From the NCBI GenBank assembly GCA_964368075.1, contig CAYJAD010000007.1:9225-73224 (forward strand): 64,000 bases of DNA. Reading direction: 5' to 3'. The stretch comes from CAYJAD01 sp964368075. Its GTDB lineage: Bacteria > Desulfobacterota > Desulfovibrionia > Desulfovibrionales > Desulfovibrionaceae. The notes below the pieces were generated by a model. The model did not search any database, was not told the DNA's origin, and saw only the letters and a list, made by a program, of their open reading frames with translations. The translations under genes were made by a program, and so were the position numbers. This document shows positions 43,059 to 51,984 of this stretch, piece by piece (position 1 is the stretch's first letter; each line of letters opens with the position of its first letter).

Positions 43059-44237
43059 CTATTTACATACATGTTCTTTAAGAATTCTAGAAATTTCAGC
43101 CTGCACATCTTCATAATTCTTTGTATTCATACCATGAATAAGCATGAGTATAGCCTTAGCATTTTTAATGCGCATTTTTCCTGTGGGGTTAGGGTCCACC
43201 TTTTCATCTTCTAAAATAACGGCAGTGGCTGTGCCCACATCGTGCATGCTAAGCTGATAGAGTAAATCGCCCCAAAAAAATTCTGCACAGGGCAATTCAA
43301 AACGTTCAATGCTGTCTTCCCCGCGAGAAGAAATTTCTTCCAGCATTTGTGCAGAACCGGGGGCAATGGTGCAAGTAATCAGCATTTCCGGCATGGAGCG
43401 ATTAGGCCGCAAAATAACATTGGCACCTAAAGCGGCTAACCGTGCTCTATTGCTGTCATGCACAAGTTCTGCCGTGATACCATTGTTATACTCCGTTTCT
43501 TTGTCAATACGGTAAACCATGTCAAAAACATCTGAATCGGAGCTGGGATCATTTTCATTGGCAAGTACATAGACGCGCATGGCTCTATCCATACGCACTT
43601 TTTCAAAAAAGCCTTTCTCATTTAAATTAGCATTCACAAAGTGAACCATTTTGAAATCATACCCATTTTCTGCAAAAAAGCCAATGACCTTTTCATTCAT
43701 GGCAGTATTGCTATTTACTAGTAATATGTCATGGTTACGATATCTTGAAGACATTCTTTTTTCTTGAATAAAACGCTTAAGCCACAAGAAGTTGTTGCGT
43801 TCAATACTTTCCGCGTCACAATACACGATAACATGATCATACAACATGGGAAACCACCTTCCTATTTGTTTTAATTCGCTATAATTTTTAAAAAGAAAGC
43901 CTGCTATACCCGCTGTAAAGAAAAAACGAAAGGGTAAATAAATAATCATTAATAAAATGACATACCACTGCGTAATGGTATATATGGGATAATGATCACC
44001 ATAGCCCACCGTAGTGGCAGAAATTACTGTAAAGTACATGGATTTAGAATAAGAAATGGCCACATCTGAAGGACTTAAACTATTATGTAAAAGCACATAA
44101 CCATAAGATATAGCACAAAACTCTACAATAAATAGAAGAATATTAAAAATAGGCCTATGAAACATCTTGCGCGAAAATGCATAGTACATAAAGCCAAATT
44201 TTTTCATGAGCTCCAGTCTAAATACGGTACTGAACAT
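43059..44237 (-). CDS. Two-helix potassium channel with RCK/TrkA-N-like domain
   Basis: Membrane helices at about 31-51 and 91-113 flank a pore loop with the K+ selectivity filter TVGYGD (76-81). The cytoplasmic part from about 133 begins DHVIVYCDAES, like the first strand of an RCK or TrkA-N domain. It lacks the GxGxxG dinucleotide motif, so NAD may not bind. A second, less clear domain extends to 392. MthK- and Kch-type channels are the nearest known architecture; such channels are gated by Ca2+ or nucleotides. AAGGTG lies before the ATG at 44237; an alternative ATG is 30 bp inside. It is the first gene of the telA group. Confidence 0.87.
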   Translation of the reverse strand: MFSTVFRLELMKKFGFMYYAFSRKMFHRPIFNILLFIVEFCAISYGYVLLHNSLSPSDVAISYSKSMYFTVISATTVGYGDHYPIYTITQWYVILLMIIYLPFRFFFTAGIAGFLFKNYSELKQIGRWFPMLYDHVIVYCDAESIERNNFLWLKRFIQEKRMSSRYRNHDILLVNSNTAMNEKVIGFFAENGYDFKMVHFVNANLNEKGFFEKVRMDRAMRVYVLANENDPSSDSDVFDMVYRIDKETEYNNGITAELVHDSNRARLAALGANVILRPNRSMPEMLITCTIAPGSAQMLEEISSRGEDSIERFELPCAEFFWGDLLYQLSMHDVGTATAVILEDEKVDPNPTGKMRIKNAKAILMLIHGMNTKNYEDVQAEISRILKEHVCK

Positions 44238-44424
44238 GCATCACCTTCAATTTTTGATATTTTCTATGCAGGCAAATATAGCTTATTTTAGCCATCTAGG
44301 CAATTTTTTTTTCATAATAAGCAAAAAAAATCCAAAAGAATAAGAAAATACGCTTTCTTGACCCTATCTGCCTTTTATTGTAATTTTTCTAAATTCACAA
44401 AAACAGCTTGTATAGGAGTTCGTA

Positions 44425-44934
44425 ATGAAAAAAACACTATTTTCTCTTTTTCTCTGTATTGTGACACTGAGCATGGCAGGACAAAGCCTAGCCCAAGGCG
44501 ACAGGCAACCCGTTGACTACACAAATACTCGCTTTAACTTTACTCTTAAGCTCCCCCCATGGTTTTATGCCATACGCCAAGCAGATAATGGCGATGGCAT
44601 TATCATTACCGACCCTACAACCTTAGAAATTCTTGCTTATGGTAAACATATTGTGGCTTCAGAGGAAAGCTTTGAAGAAGTAGTGAAAACGTGGTCCAAA
44701 TACGTGGGCACCGTAAAAGAAGAGCAGATCAAAAAAGATGAAAATTATTTTATTTTAAAAGGAGTGAAAGAGCTTCCTGCCGACAGTGAACATGCAGAGC
44801 AAACCACTGCAATCAAAGTGTTGTACAGTGCTTTAGAACACAAAATTTTAATCATCACCTATTACGGCGAAAGCAATAAAAATTATCCCGCCATTATTGA
44901 TGCTGCATTAGCATCGTTTAACCATGTAAAGTAA
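44425..44934 (+). CDS. Exported protein of unknown function
   Basis: A 169-residue protein with a clean signal peptide (1-23, cut after SLA) and no recognised family. The mature part looks alpha/beta: TNTRFNFTLKLPPWFYAIRQADNGDGIIITDP reads like a small mixed-sheet domain (PsbP/DUF1795-like in flavour), followed by helix ESFEEVVKTWSKY and strands EHKILIITYYG, then a final helix. One could expect a periplasmic binding role. AGGAG lies before the ATG. The 5'-nucleotidase gene starts 12 bp after its stop, so the two are likely co-expressed and may cooperate in the periplasm. Confidence 0.65.
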   Translation: MKKTLFSLFLCIVTLSMAGQSLAQGDRQPVDYTNTRFNFTLKLPPWFYAIRQADNGDGIIITDPTTLEILAYGKHIVASEESFEEVVKTWSKYVGTVKEEQIKKDENYFILKGVKELPADSEHAEQTTAIKVLYSALEHKILIITYYGESNKNYPAIIDAALASFNHVK

Positions 44935-44946
44935 CAAGGATACACC

Positions 44947-46566
44947 GTGAAAAAGCTATTTTCCTTTTGTATTATATGTCTATTCTGCGCCCTCCCCTTT
45001 TCCCTAAGTCTGGCTGCAGAAAAGAGCGATATTATTATTTTGCACACCAATGACGTGCACACGAGCATTGATAAAGGCGTGAGTTATGCCGGTGTAGCGG
45101 CTTATAAAAAGCGCATGCAAGAAAAATATGGTAAAAATAATGTACTCTTGGTAGATGCCGGCGATGCCATACAAGGAGGCCCCGTGGGCTCCCTTACGCA
45201 AGGAGATGCCATTATCACACTTATGAATGCCGTGGACTATGACTATATGACCCTTGGCAATCATGAATTTGATTATGGAATCCCACGACTTACAGAACTA
45301 CTCGCCAAGCTAAAAGCCAAGGTTATTTCTTGTAACATTACACACATAAAAGACCAGAGCAATGCTTATACACCCTATGTAATCACAGAAATACAAGGAA
45401 TAAAAATTGCCTTTGTGGGCATTACCACTCCTGAAAGTTTGAGCAAGTCTACACCTATATATTTCCAAGATGCCGAAGGGAACTACATTCTTTCTTTTGC
45501 CGAAGGGGGTAAGGGAATGGATTTATACGCCGCAGTGCAAAAAAATGTGGATGCCGTAAGGAAGCAGGGGGCAGATATAGTCATAGCCTTGGCACACCTT
45601 GGTATTGATGAGGAATCTGCGCCGTGGAACACCCCCTTTGTGGTGGCCAATACCACAGGCATAGACGCTTTCATTGATGGGCACTCTCATAGTTTATTGG
45701 AAAATACTTTTTATAAAAATAAAGCTGGAAAAGAAGTTATTGTCACCCAAACAGGTACCCGTTTGCAAAGTTTAGGGCAATTAACCCTTGATCCCAAGAG
45801 CAAGAAACTTACAGCTACAATTATTAAAAAAATACCTGAAAAAGATGCTACCGTGCAAGGTCTTATTGCAGACATCAATGGAGATCTTGAAAAAATTCTA
45901 GAACAGCCAGTAGGATCTACCACCGTGGCACTGACTACCAAGAATGCTCAGGGGCAAGACGTCATACGTGAAGAGGAAACTAATTTAGCAAATCTCATTA
46001 CCGACGCCTTTCGTACAGCCCTTAACACAGACATAGCCCTGCTCAATGGTGGAGCCATTCGTGCAAGCATCATGCAAGGCCCCATCACTTTTCGGCAAAT
46101 TATCAATGTACTTCCTTTTGGCGGAGATGCGGTTTCCATTGAGGTGACGGGACAAATGCTACTTGATGCTTTAGAAATGGGCGCGCAAGCTCTACCCGAA
46201 CCCAACGGTGGTTTTTTACACGTATCCGGCATGGAATACAGCATTGATTTGAATATACCATCTTCAATAATTCTTGATGATAAAGCAAACTTTGTGCGAG
46301 TTAGCGGGCCTTATCGTGTAAAAAATGTACGCATTAAAGGCAAACCACTAGATCTTAAGAAAAAATACACTGTGGCCGGCACAGATTTTATTTTGCGGCA
46401 AGCAGGAGACGGCATGACTATGTTTAAAAATGCCAAGCTCTTAAAAGACAAGTTTATGATAGATAATGAAATACTTATTTCTTTTATTAGCAAAACTCTT
46501 AACGGTGTTGTGAGCACACAGTACGAAAAAGCACAAGGACGCATTCAAGAGATTAAAAAGCCTTAA
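44947..46566 (+). CDS. Periplasmic 5'-nucleotidase/UshA-family metallophosphoesterase
   Basis: Hydrolyses nucleotides or nucleotide sugars outside the inner membrane. A signal peptide (1-23) precedes a calcineurin-like domain with metal-ligand motifs LHTNDVHT (D36, H38), DAGDAIQG (D73), TLGNHEFDYG (N105, H106) and DGHSHS, then a C-terminal nucleotide-binding domain (from about 320, with NLITDAFRTA and GGAIRASI). The start is GTG with AAGGA. The 539-residue length is typical of the two-domain form. It follows a small exported protein and precedes a sugar-phosphate transferase by 26 bp. Confidence 0.9.
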   Translation: MKKLFSFCIICLFCALPFSLSLAAEKSDIIILHTNDVHTSIDKGVSYAGVAAYKKRMQEKYGKNNVLLVDAGDAIQGGPVGSLTQGDAIITLMNAVDYDYMTLGNHEFDYGIPRLTELLAKLKAKVISCNITHIKDQSNAYTPYVITEIQGIKIAFVGITTPESLSKSTPIYFQDAEGNYILSFAEGGKGMDLYAAVQKNVDAVRKQGADIVIALAHLGIDEESAPWNTPFVVANTTGIDAFIDGHSHSLLENTFYKNKAGKEVIVTQTGTRLQSLGQLTLDPKSKKLTATIIKKIPEKDATVQGLIADINGDLEKILEQPVGSTTVALTTKNAQGQDVIREEETNLANLITDAFRTALNTDIALLNGGAIRASIMQGPITFRQIINVLPFGGDAVSIEVTGQMLLDALEMGAQALPEPNGGFLHVSGMEYSIDLNIPSSIILDDKANFVRVSGPYRVKNVRIKGKPLDLKKKYTVAGTDFILRQAGDGMTMFKNAKLLKDKFMIDNEILISFISKTLNGVVSTQYEKAQGRIQEIKKP

Positions 46567-46592
46567 TTGCCATTACAAAGGAATAAAACACC

Positions 46593-47243
46593 ATGCGTTT
46601 TTTTACTTCTTTTAACGACGAGAAAACTTCCGCGTGCCTTGTTACACATTCTCCCGTGACATGCATTAGTAAACGCAGTGTTGATATAATAGGAGCCATC
46701 ATAATTTTGCTTGTGCTGGCTCCCTTTTTGCCTTTCATTGCTCTTGCCATACGTTTAGACACGCAAGGCCCCATATTCTTTCGTCAAATACGTCTTGGGC
46801 ATCAGGGAAAGCCCTTTTCAATGCTCAAATTTCGTAGCATGCAACACCATGCAGAAGAAAGCACCGGCGCTGTGTGGGCAAGCCACGCAGACCCGCGTAT
46901 AACAAGAATTGGCGCTTTTTTGCGAAAAACACACTTGGATGAAGTGCCACAATGTATTAATATATTACAAGGGCATATGAGCCTTGTGGGACCACGACCT
47001 GAACGTCCGGAATTCATGGAAACATTAAATAAATCAATACCTTTTTATGCAGAAAGACATGCCGTAAAGCCGGGAATCACGGGTTGGGCGCAAGTGTGCT
47101 ACCCATATGGCGCTTCTGTGCACGACGCACAAGAAAAATTACGCTATGATTTGTATTATATTAAAAATTATTCTGCACGCTTAGAGCTGGAAATACTTTT
47201 ACGCACCATTGGTGTTATTGTTACCAAGCAAGGGGCACGGTAG
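46593..47243 (+). CDS. Undecaprenyl-phosphate sugar phosphotransferase (WcaJ/PglC family)
   Basis: Monotopic phosphoglycosyl transferase that starts assembly of a lipid-linked glycan by moving a sugar-1-phosphate from a UDP-sugar to undecaprenyl phosphate. KRSVDIIGAIIILLVLAPFL is the reentrant membrane helix (about 27-50). FRQIRLGHQGKPFSMLKFRSM, the catalytic DE pair in HLDEVPQ, LVGPRPERPEF and KPGITGWAQV are family motifs. At 216 residues it is the catalytic domain alone, without the CoA-binding-like N-terminal half of WcaJ. No other glycan-cluster genes adjoin, so the product is open. Confidence 0.9.
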   Translation: MRFFTSFNDEKTSACLVTHSPVTCISKRSVDIIGAIIILLVLAPFLPFIALAIRLDTQGPIFFRQIRLGHQGKPFSMLKFRSMQHHAEESTGAVWASHADPRITRIGAFLRKTHLDEVPQCINILQGHMSLVGPRPERPEFMETLNKSIPFYAERHAVKPGITGWAQVCYPYGASVHDAQEKLRYDLYYIKNYSARLELEILLRTIGVIVTKQGAR

Positions 47244-47372
47244 CAAGCTGCCACTTGACCTAAGCTTCAAAGCAAGGCACTATGAAAAAAGCTGATTTAT
47301 AATACATAAAAAGTAAGAACTTTTATTCCACAAACTGTATAGGAATTGTAAAACATAAAGAAGGCTTACCCT

Positions 47373-47876
47373 ATGCCACCTAGAAAACTTCCTCGCCCAC
47401 AAGCTGTTGATGCCGCATGTATTTTGTTTTCACTTAATACAGAGCCAGACCAAGTCCTCACCATGATTGAACAAATGGAAAAACAGGGTTTTGCCCCCGA
47501 CACCATTGATCGTGAACTTTTTTGTAGAGAATGGTATGGTTTTGTACACGCTACCTTGGTGGCCTCGCTTATGGTACATGCGCCCAACAGCGTGCTTGTA
47601 GATTATCTGCGGCAAACGTCAAACTTGCTTAAAACGCGCAACATACCTAAGGAAGAAGCAAAAAAATTTGTTGATGAACACTTTGCTGCGTATATGGAAT
47701 TGGTAGGTAAAGCAGAACAAAAAGAATGCCCTAAACATTTTTTTCATAAAGTTTGTGGCATTGCAGAGCTAGAGCAAGTGCCGCCACGTGCGCTAGCCTT
47801 GCTATCTGGCACCATGGCTCTTGTTATGGGAGCTGTGGCAGATAAATTAGAGAACTATGAAATCTTGGCAGATTAA
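47373..47876 (+). CDS. Uncharacterised cytoplasmic protein
   Basis: I do not recognise the family. The 167-residue protein has no signal peptide. It looks helical throughout, with ACILFSLNTEPDQVLTMIEQMEKQGF, DRELFCREWYGFVHATLVASLMVHAP, YLRQTSNLLKTRNI and a C-terminal helix. The run FCREWYGFVHATLVASLM could be buried or a weak membrane contact. AAGG precedes the ATG at a reasonable distance. It converges with hemW, with 20 bp between stops. The ORF has protein-like composition and no competing frame. Confidence 0.6.
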   Translation: MPPRKLPRPQAVDAACILFSLNTEPDQVLTMIEQMEKQGFAPDTIDRELFCREWYGFVHATLVASLMVHAPNSVLVDYLRQTSNLLKTRNIPKEEAKKFVDEHFAAYMELVGKAEQKECPKHFFHKVCGIAELEQVPPRALALLSGTMALVMGAVADKLENYEILAD

Positions 47877-47896
47877 AAGAGAAAAGCTGCACAAGA

Positions 47897-49123
47897 TTAC
47901 TGACTCTCTTCTTCATCGGTAAATTCAGGCAAAGCAGTGGGCATAAGCAAGGTATCTGGCAAGGTACTGGCTGTTTGCGAAAAAATATTAGACAAAATGC
48001 TATTAGACACCAGCATACCACTGCGTGTTAAACGTAAATACCCATCACGAATGCGAATAAGCCCATTTTCATGTAAGGCTTGGATAAGGAGTTTATGATC
48101 CTTCATGAAATTGCGCCCTGTGAGCAATCTGTAGGCCTTGAAACGTAAACCGCGCGACGTGCGCAATCGCAACATGACCAATTCCAATACCCGCTCTCGA
48201 GGGGTAAGCACTGCGGCATCGGCATCGAGAGTACGATCATTTACTCGCTGAGCCCACTGTTGTAAATCGTAAGGATTTGTCCAACGACGACCTTGCACAG
48301 TAGATGTGGCAGAAGGCCCAAGGCCCAAGTAATCACTGCCTTCCCAGTACCCTAAGTTATGCCGACACTGAAAGCCCATACGCGCAAAATTTGAAATTTC
48401 ATAATGAAGATACCCTTGCTCTTCTAATAGTGCTGCGCCCTCCATAAACATAACAGACTGGTCACGCTCTGGTGGTAAGGCTATGCGTCCGCTAGCGTAT
48501 TCTTTTTCAAGCTTGGTGCCCTCTTCTAGGGTAAGGCCATAAGCAGAAATGTGCTGCGGTTTCATGCTCGTGACTTCACGTAAGGTATTAAGCCAATGCC
48601 GCACCCCCTGCCCCGGTAAACCCCACATAAGATCCACATTAATATTATTTATGCCGCACTCTTTTGCATGCGCAACGGCATATAAACTATCGCGCAATTT
48701 ATGCGAACGCCCAAGCATATGCAAATATTCTTCATCTAAGCTTTGCAAACCGATGGAAAGACGATTTACACCGCCTTTTACCAAGTCGTATATATGCGCT
48801 TTGGAACGCAAAGATTCAGGATTTGCCTCCAAGCTAATTTCCACATTGGGAGCCATGGCAAAATGCTTTGCCACACGTTCTACAAACATGGACACAGCTT
48901 TAGCCGGCAATAACGAGGGGGTGCCTCCACCAAAGAAAATGGAAGAAATAGGGGTGTTGGCATATACATCTGCCCAGCTCAAAAGCTCTACATAGAGATT
49001 ATCAAGATAATGACGAAAATCTTCATTTTGCAAAGGTTTTACATGCCTACCCAAGGGATAGGAGTGAAAAGCGCAATAGTGACACTTACTGCGACAAAAG
49101 GGAACATGAACATACAATAACAT
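47897..49123 (-). CDS. hemW: Radical-SAM heme chaperone HemW (HemN-like)
   Basis: The radical-SAM cysteine triad lies at the very N-terminus, VHVPFCRSKCHYCAFHS (C10, C14, C17). SIFFGGGTPSLLPA, ISLEANPESL and RLSIGLQSLDEEYLHMLGR follow, then a C-terminal HemN-like domain (NLGYWEGSDYLGLGPSA). The 408-residue length and the position of the motif fit HemW rather than HemN, whose triad lies some 60 residues in. HemW binds heme and delivers it to respiratory enzymes. GAGGA precedes the ATG. The gene is unlinked to cobA-hemD at 52 kb. Confidence 0.9.
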   Translation of the reverse strand: MLLYVHVPFCRSKCHYCAFHSYPLGRHVKPLQNEDFRHYLDNLYVELLSWADVYANTPISSIFFGGGTPSLLPAKAVSMFVERVAKHFAMAPNVEISLEANPESLRSKAHIYDLVKGGVNRLSIGLQSLDEEYLHMLGRSHKLRDSLYAVAHAKECGINNINVDLMWGLPGQGVRHWLNTLREVTSMKPQHISAYGLTLEEGTKLEKEYASGRIALPPERDQSVMFMEGAALLEEQGYLHYEISNFARMGFQCRHNLGYWEGSDYLGLGPSATSTVQGRRWTNPYDLQQWAQRVNDRTLDADAAVLTPRERVLELVMLRLRTSRGLRFKAYRLLTGRNFMKDHKLLIQALHENGLIRIRDGYLRLTRSGMLVSNSILSNIFSQTASTLPDTLLMPTALPEFTDEEESQ

Positions 49124-49427
49124 AGATTTTCCTCGAGGAGGTGAGCTCTTAATTTAACAAGGCAGTATACCTTCTTCTTGCGCTAAGGACAATAGCAAAA
49201 AACATACTAAAAAATTAGTGGAATACAATTTTTTCACCTTTATACAGCTTTTCTTTTTTTAAAATTCAGCATATCATGCCGCCCATAAACAGTATGTAAA
49301 AGCCTCTGCACACAGTAAAAAAAAGAGTACTCGTGGAAATTTTTTTTGTTTATATTATTTTTTATTGTAATATCAATTTTTTACCAAAAAAATATTATTT
49401 GTGTGGAACTTGGAATTTGGAGACAGC
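49124..49427. other. 304-bp divergent region between hemW and the GT2 gene
   Basis: Very AT-rich, especially 49340-49400, with the hemW ribosome-binding site at its left end. No ORF, repeat copy or clear promoter was found; promoters for both divergent genes are presumed. Confidence 0.45.
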
Positions 49428-50420
49428 ATGAGCGAAGCCCCCCCTACCCTTTCTTTGGAACAGCAAAAAGATATTGCTATCATCTTACCTGCCTATAACG
49501 AATCTGCCACAGTGGTACAAACCATACTCAGCTTTCATGAGGCTTTACCCGCAGCTCGTATTTACGTCATTGATAACAACTCTAAAGACGACACACAAGC
49601 TTTAGCCAAGGCGACCATGCAAGAGCATGCCATACCCGGCGCTGTTATTTTTGAAGCAAGACAAGGCAAAGGTAATGCTGTGCGCCGCGCTTTTTTAGAA
49701 GTTGAAGCTCAAGTGTATCTTATGGCCGATGCCGACTGCACCTACCCTGCCGATCAAGCTATAGAGATGGTACTTCCCATTTTACGCAACGAAGCCGACA
49801 TGGTCATCGGCGACCGTATTTCTCAGGGAGATTATGCCAAAGAAAATACACGCCCAATGCACAACGTGGGCAATTCCATAGTACAAAGACTGGTCAACTG
49901 GGTAGGCGGCTCCAATTTCAGTGATATTATGACAGGATATAGAGCTTTAAGCCGCCCCTTTGTGCGCACCTACCCCCTCTTGGTGGAAGGTTTTCAAATA
50001 GAAACAGACATAAGCCTTTTTGCTTGCCAAGGGCGTTTTCGTTGCCTTGAAGTGCCCATTCGCTATGTGGACAGACCACAAGGCAGTGAATCAAAATTGC
50101 GCACTGTGCACGATGGGGTGCGCGTATTGCTGACCATTTTCCGCATTATGCGTTTTTATAAACCGCTTCCCTTTTTCTTCAGCGTCAGTGCAATTTTTGC
50201 TTTAACAGGTCTTGCCGCTGGTATTCCTGTTATTTGGGAATATATGTCCACACAATATATTACTAAAGTCCCCACGGCCATTCTGGCTGTGGCCTTAGAA
50301 ATTGTAGCAGCCAACATGCTTTCGGTGGGGCTTTCCTTAGATGGCCTAGCCAGACAGCACCAAATAAATACAGAAAAAACACTGCAAGAACACAGTACAC
50401 CATTATATACAAGGAAATAA
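49428..50420 (+). CDS. GT2-family glycosyltransferase with two C-terminal membrane helices
   Basis: GT-A fold enzyme like polyprenol-phosphate sugar synthases. Seen: IAIILPAYNESATVVQTIL, YVIDNNSKDDT, the DxD region LMADADCTYPAD (metal and sugar nucleotide), then GDRISQGDYA and MTGYRALSRPFVRTYPLLVEGFQIETDI. Two membrane helices at about 245-268 and 285-310 end the 330-residue chain. I use the ATG at 49428, with TTGGAG before it; nine upstream codons in frame lack a site. It likely makes a lipid-linked sugar for cell-surface glycans. Sugar unknown. Confidence 0.88.
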   Translation: MSEAPPTLSLEQQKDIAIILPAYNESATVVQTILSFHEALPAARIYVIDNNSKDDTQALAKATMQEHAIPGAVIFEARQGKGNAVRRAFLEVEAQVYLMADADCTYPADQAIEMVLPILRNEADMVIGDRISQGDYAKENTRPMHNVGNSIVQRLVNWVGGSNFSDIMTGYRALSRPFVRTYPLLVEGFQIETDISLFACQGRFRCLEVPIRYVDRPQGSESKLRTVHDGVRVLLTIFRIMRFYKPLPFFFSVSAIFALTGLAAGIPVIWEYMSTQYITKVPTAILAVALEIVAANMLSVGLSLDGLARQHQINTEKTLQEHSTPLYTRK

Positions 50421-50481
50421 CTTTTTCTTCCTATCAACTAGCAAAGTTAGCAACTATTTTTTAATAATAAAGGAGTCCACC

Positions 50482-51984
50482 ATGGATATACGTTTTCAAG
50501 CAGGCGGCCCTGCCCTTTGGAAAGCTGAGGTCATGCTTACCTTTGCCCACAAAGACGAAGACCCTGCCGCTTTATGCCCTGAAATAGAAGCCACTGCGCC
50601 ATGGTTTTGTATCGCCCCAGGGCGCCGTGATTTTATGGGAAAATCCGGTGAATTAGCCCTTTTTCATGGGCACCCGGAACAAGCCGTTCCGCGCGTCTTA
50701 GCCATTGGCCTTGGTGAAAAAGAAAAATTCACCCTCGAAATTTTTCGTAAAGGCGTAGCTGCTGCTGTGGCTCGTTGCAAAGATATAGGCGCTACTTCCA
50801 TTTTACTTCCCATGCCTACCTTAACGGCTTTGCCTGCTGAAGCTTTACGCCTTGTGGAAGAAGCCATTTGTGCCGCGCACTTAGGCTTATATGCCTTCAC
50901 CAGCTTAAAAAAAGAAAATCCTGAGCAAAAGCCTGCGCCTGCTTGGCTGGCTTTGGGCTTTACCCAAGAACATGTGCCCGACGCAGAACATGCCGCCGCC
51001 CGACGCGGAGAATATGCCGCCGCAGGAGTATGCCTTGCAAGAGACCTTGCCAATACACCTCCCAACATTATGACACCCAATGCGGTAGCCGAAAGCGTGC
51101 AAAAAATGTGTGCCACCCAAGGGGTTAAATTTACCAAAATAGACCAGCAAGCTCTGCAAGATTTGGGATGCCACACTTTGCTAGCAGTGGGACAAGGTTC
51201 ACACCAAGAAAGCTGCATGGTTATTATGGAGCACGCACCGGCAGGCCATGAAGAAGATGCCCCCATTGTTTTTGTAGGCAAGGGCCTTACCTTTGACTCC
51301 GGCGGCATAAGTCTCAAACCTGCCGCTAATATGCATCTTATGAAAAGCGATATGGCAGGCGCCGCTGCTGTGGTGGGTGCCATGCAAGCCATTGCCCAAA
51401 ATGATATACAAAAGCGTGTCATTGGCGTATTAGCTGTGGCCGAAAATATGCCCGGCGGCGACGCCATGCGCCCCGGCGATGTGGTACGTTCTCTTTCTGG
51501 CAAGACCGTAGAAATTATTAATACCGATGCAGAAGGTCGCTTAGCCCTGTGCGATGCCATGACCTATGCGCAACAACAATGGAAACCGGCCTATATGGTA
51601 GACATTGCCACCCTTACTGGCGCCTGCGCCGTAGCTCTTGGAACGCAAGTAGCCGGAGTTTTTAGCGATGATAAAAATCTTAACGAGGAAATTTGTGCCG
51701 TAGGCAAGGTCGTGGGTGACAATTTTTGGCCTCTGCCTCTTTGGGCCCCTTATGAAGAAGGGCTTAAAAGCGAAGTGGCGGATATTTCACACATGGGCCC
51801 CAGAGAAGGTGGCGCCATTAGTGCGGCACTGTATTTAAAAAGTTTTGTGGAAAAAGATGTGCGCTGGGCACATTTAGATATTGCCGGCACAGATTGGGCT
51901 TTTAAGAAAAGCCCTCTTTCCCCCGTGGGCGCCATTGGCTTTGGCGTTCGTACCTTAATTGAACTTGTACGAGGCACTGTATAA
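50482..51984 (+). CDS. pepA: Leucyl (cytosol) aminopeptidase, M17 family
   Basis: Hexameric two-metal exopeptidase that releases N-terminal residues. The C-terminal catalytic domain carries KGLTFDSGGISLKPAANMHLMKSDMAGAA and the M17 signature NTDAEGRL (347-354), with metal ligands D349 and E351 and the catalytic R353. The N-terminal macro-like domain covers about 1-165. AAGGAG precedes the ATG. The TAA stop overlaps the ATG of cobA-hemD (TAATG), so the two are translationally coupled, although their functions seem unrelated. In some bacteria PepA also binds DNA, and nothing here indicates that. Confidence 0.96.
   Translation: MDIRFQAGGPALWKAEVMLTFAHKDEDPAALCPEIEATAPWFCIAPGRRDFMGKSGELALFHGHPEQAVPRVLAIGLGEKEKFTLEIFRKGVAAAVARCKDIGATSILLPMPTLTALPAEALRLVEEAICAAHLGLYAFTSLKKENPEQKPAPAWLALGFTQEHVPDAEHAAARRGEYAAAGVCLARDLANTPPNIMTPNAVAESVQKMCATQGVKFTKIDQQALQDLGCHTLLAVGQGSHQESCMVIMEHAPAGHEEDAPIVFVGKGLTFDSGGISLKPAANMHLMKSDMAGAAAVVGAMQAIAQNDIQKRVIGVLAVAENMPGGDAMRPGDVVRSLSGKTVEIINTDAEGRLALCDAMTYAQQQWKPAYMVDIATLTGACAVALGTQVAGVFSDDKNLNEEICAVGKVVGDNFWPLPLWAPYEEGLKSEVADISHMGPREGGAISAALYLKSFVEKDVRWAHLDIAGTDWAFKKSPLSPVGAIGFGVRTLIELVRGTV

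Noticed and set aside
50664..51560. Long antisense ORF within pepA (298 codons, minus strand)
   Set aside because: Lies wholly inside a gene with all M17 motifs. Its Ala/Pro/Ser-rich sequence is a typical codon-bias shadow.
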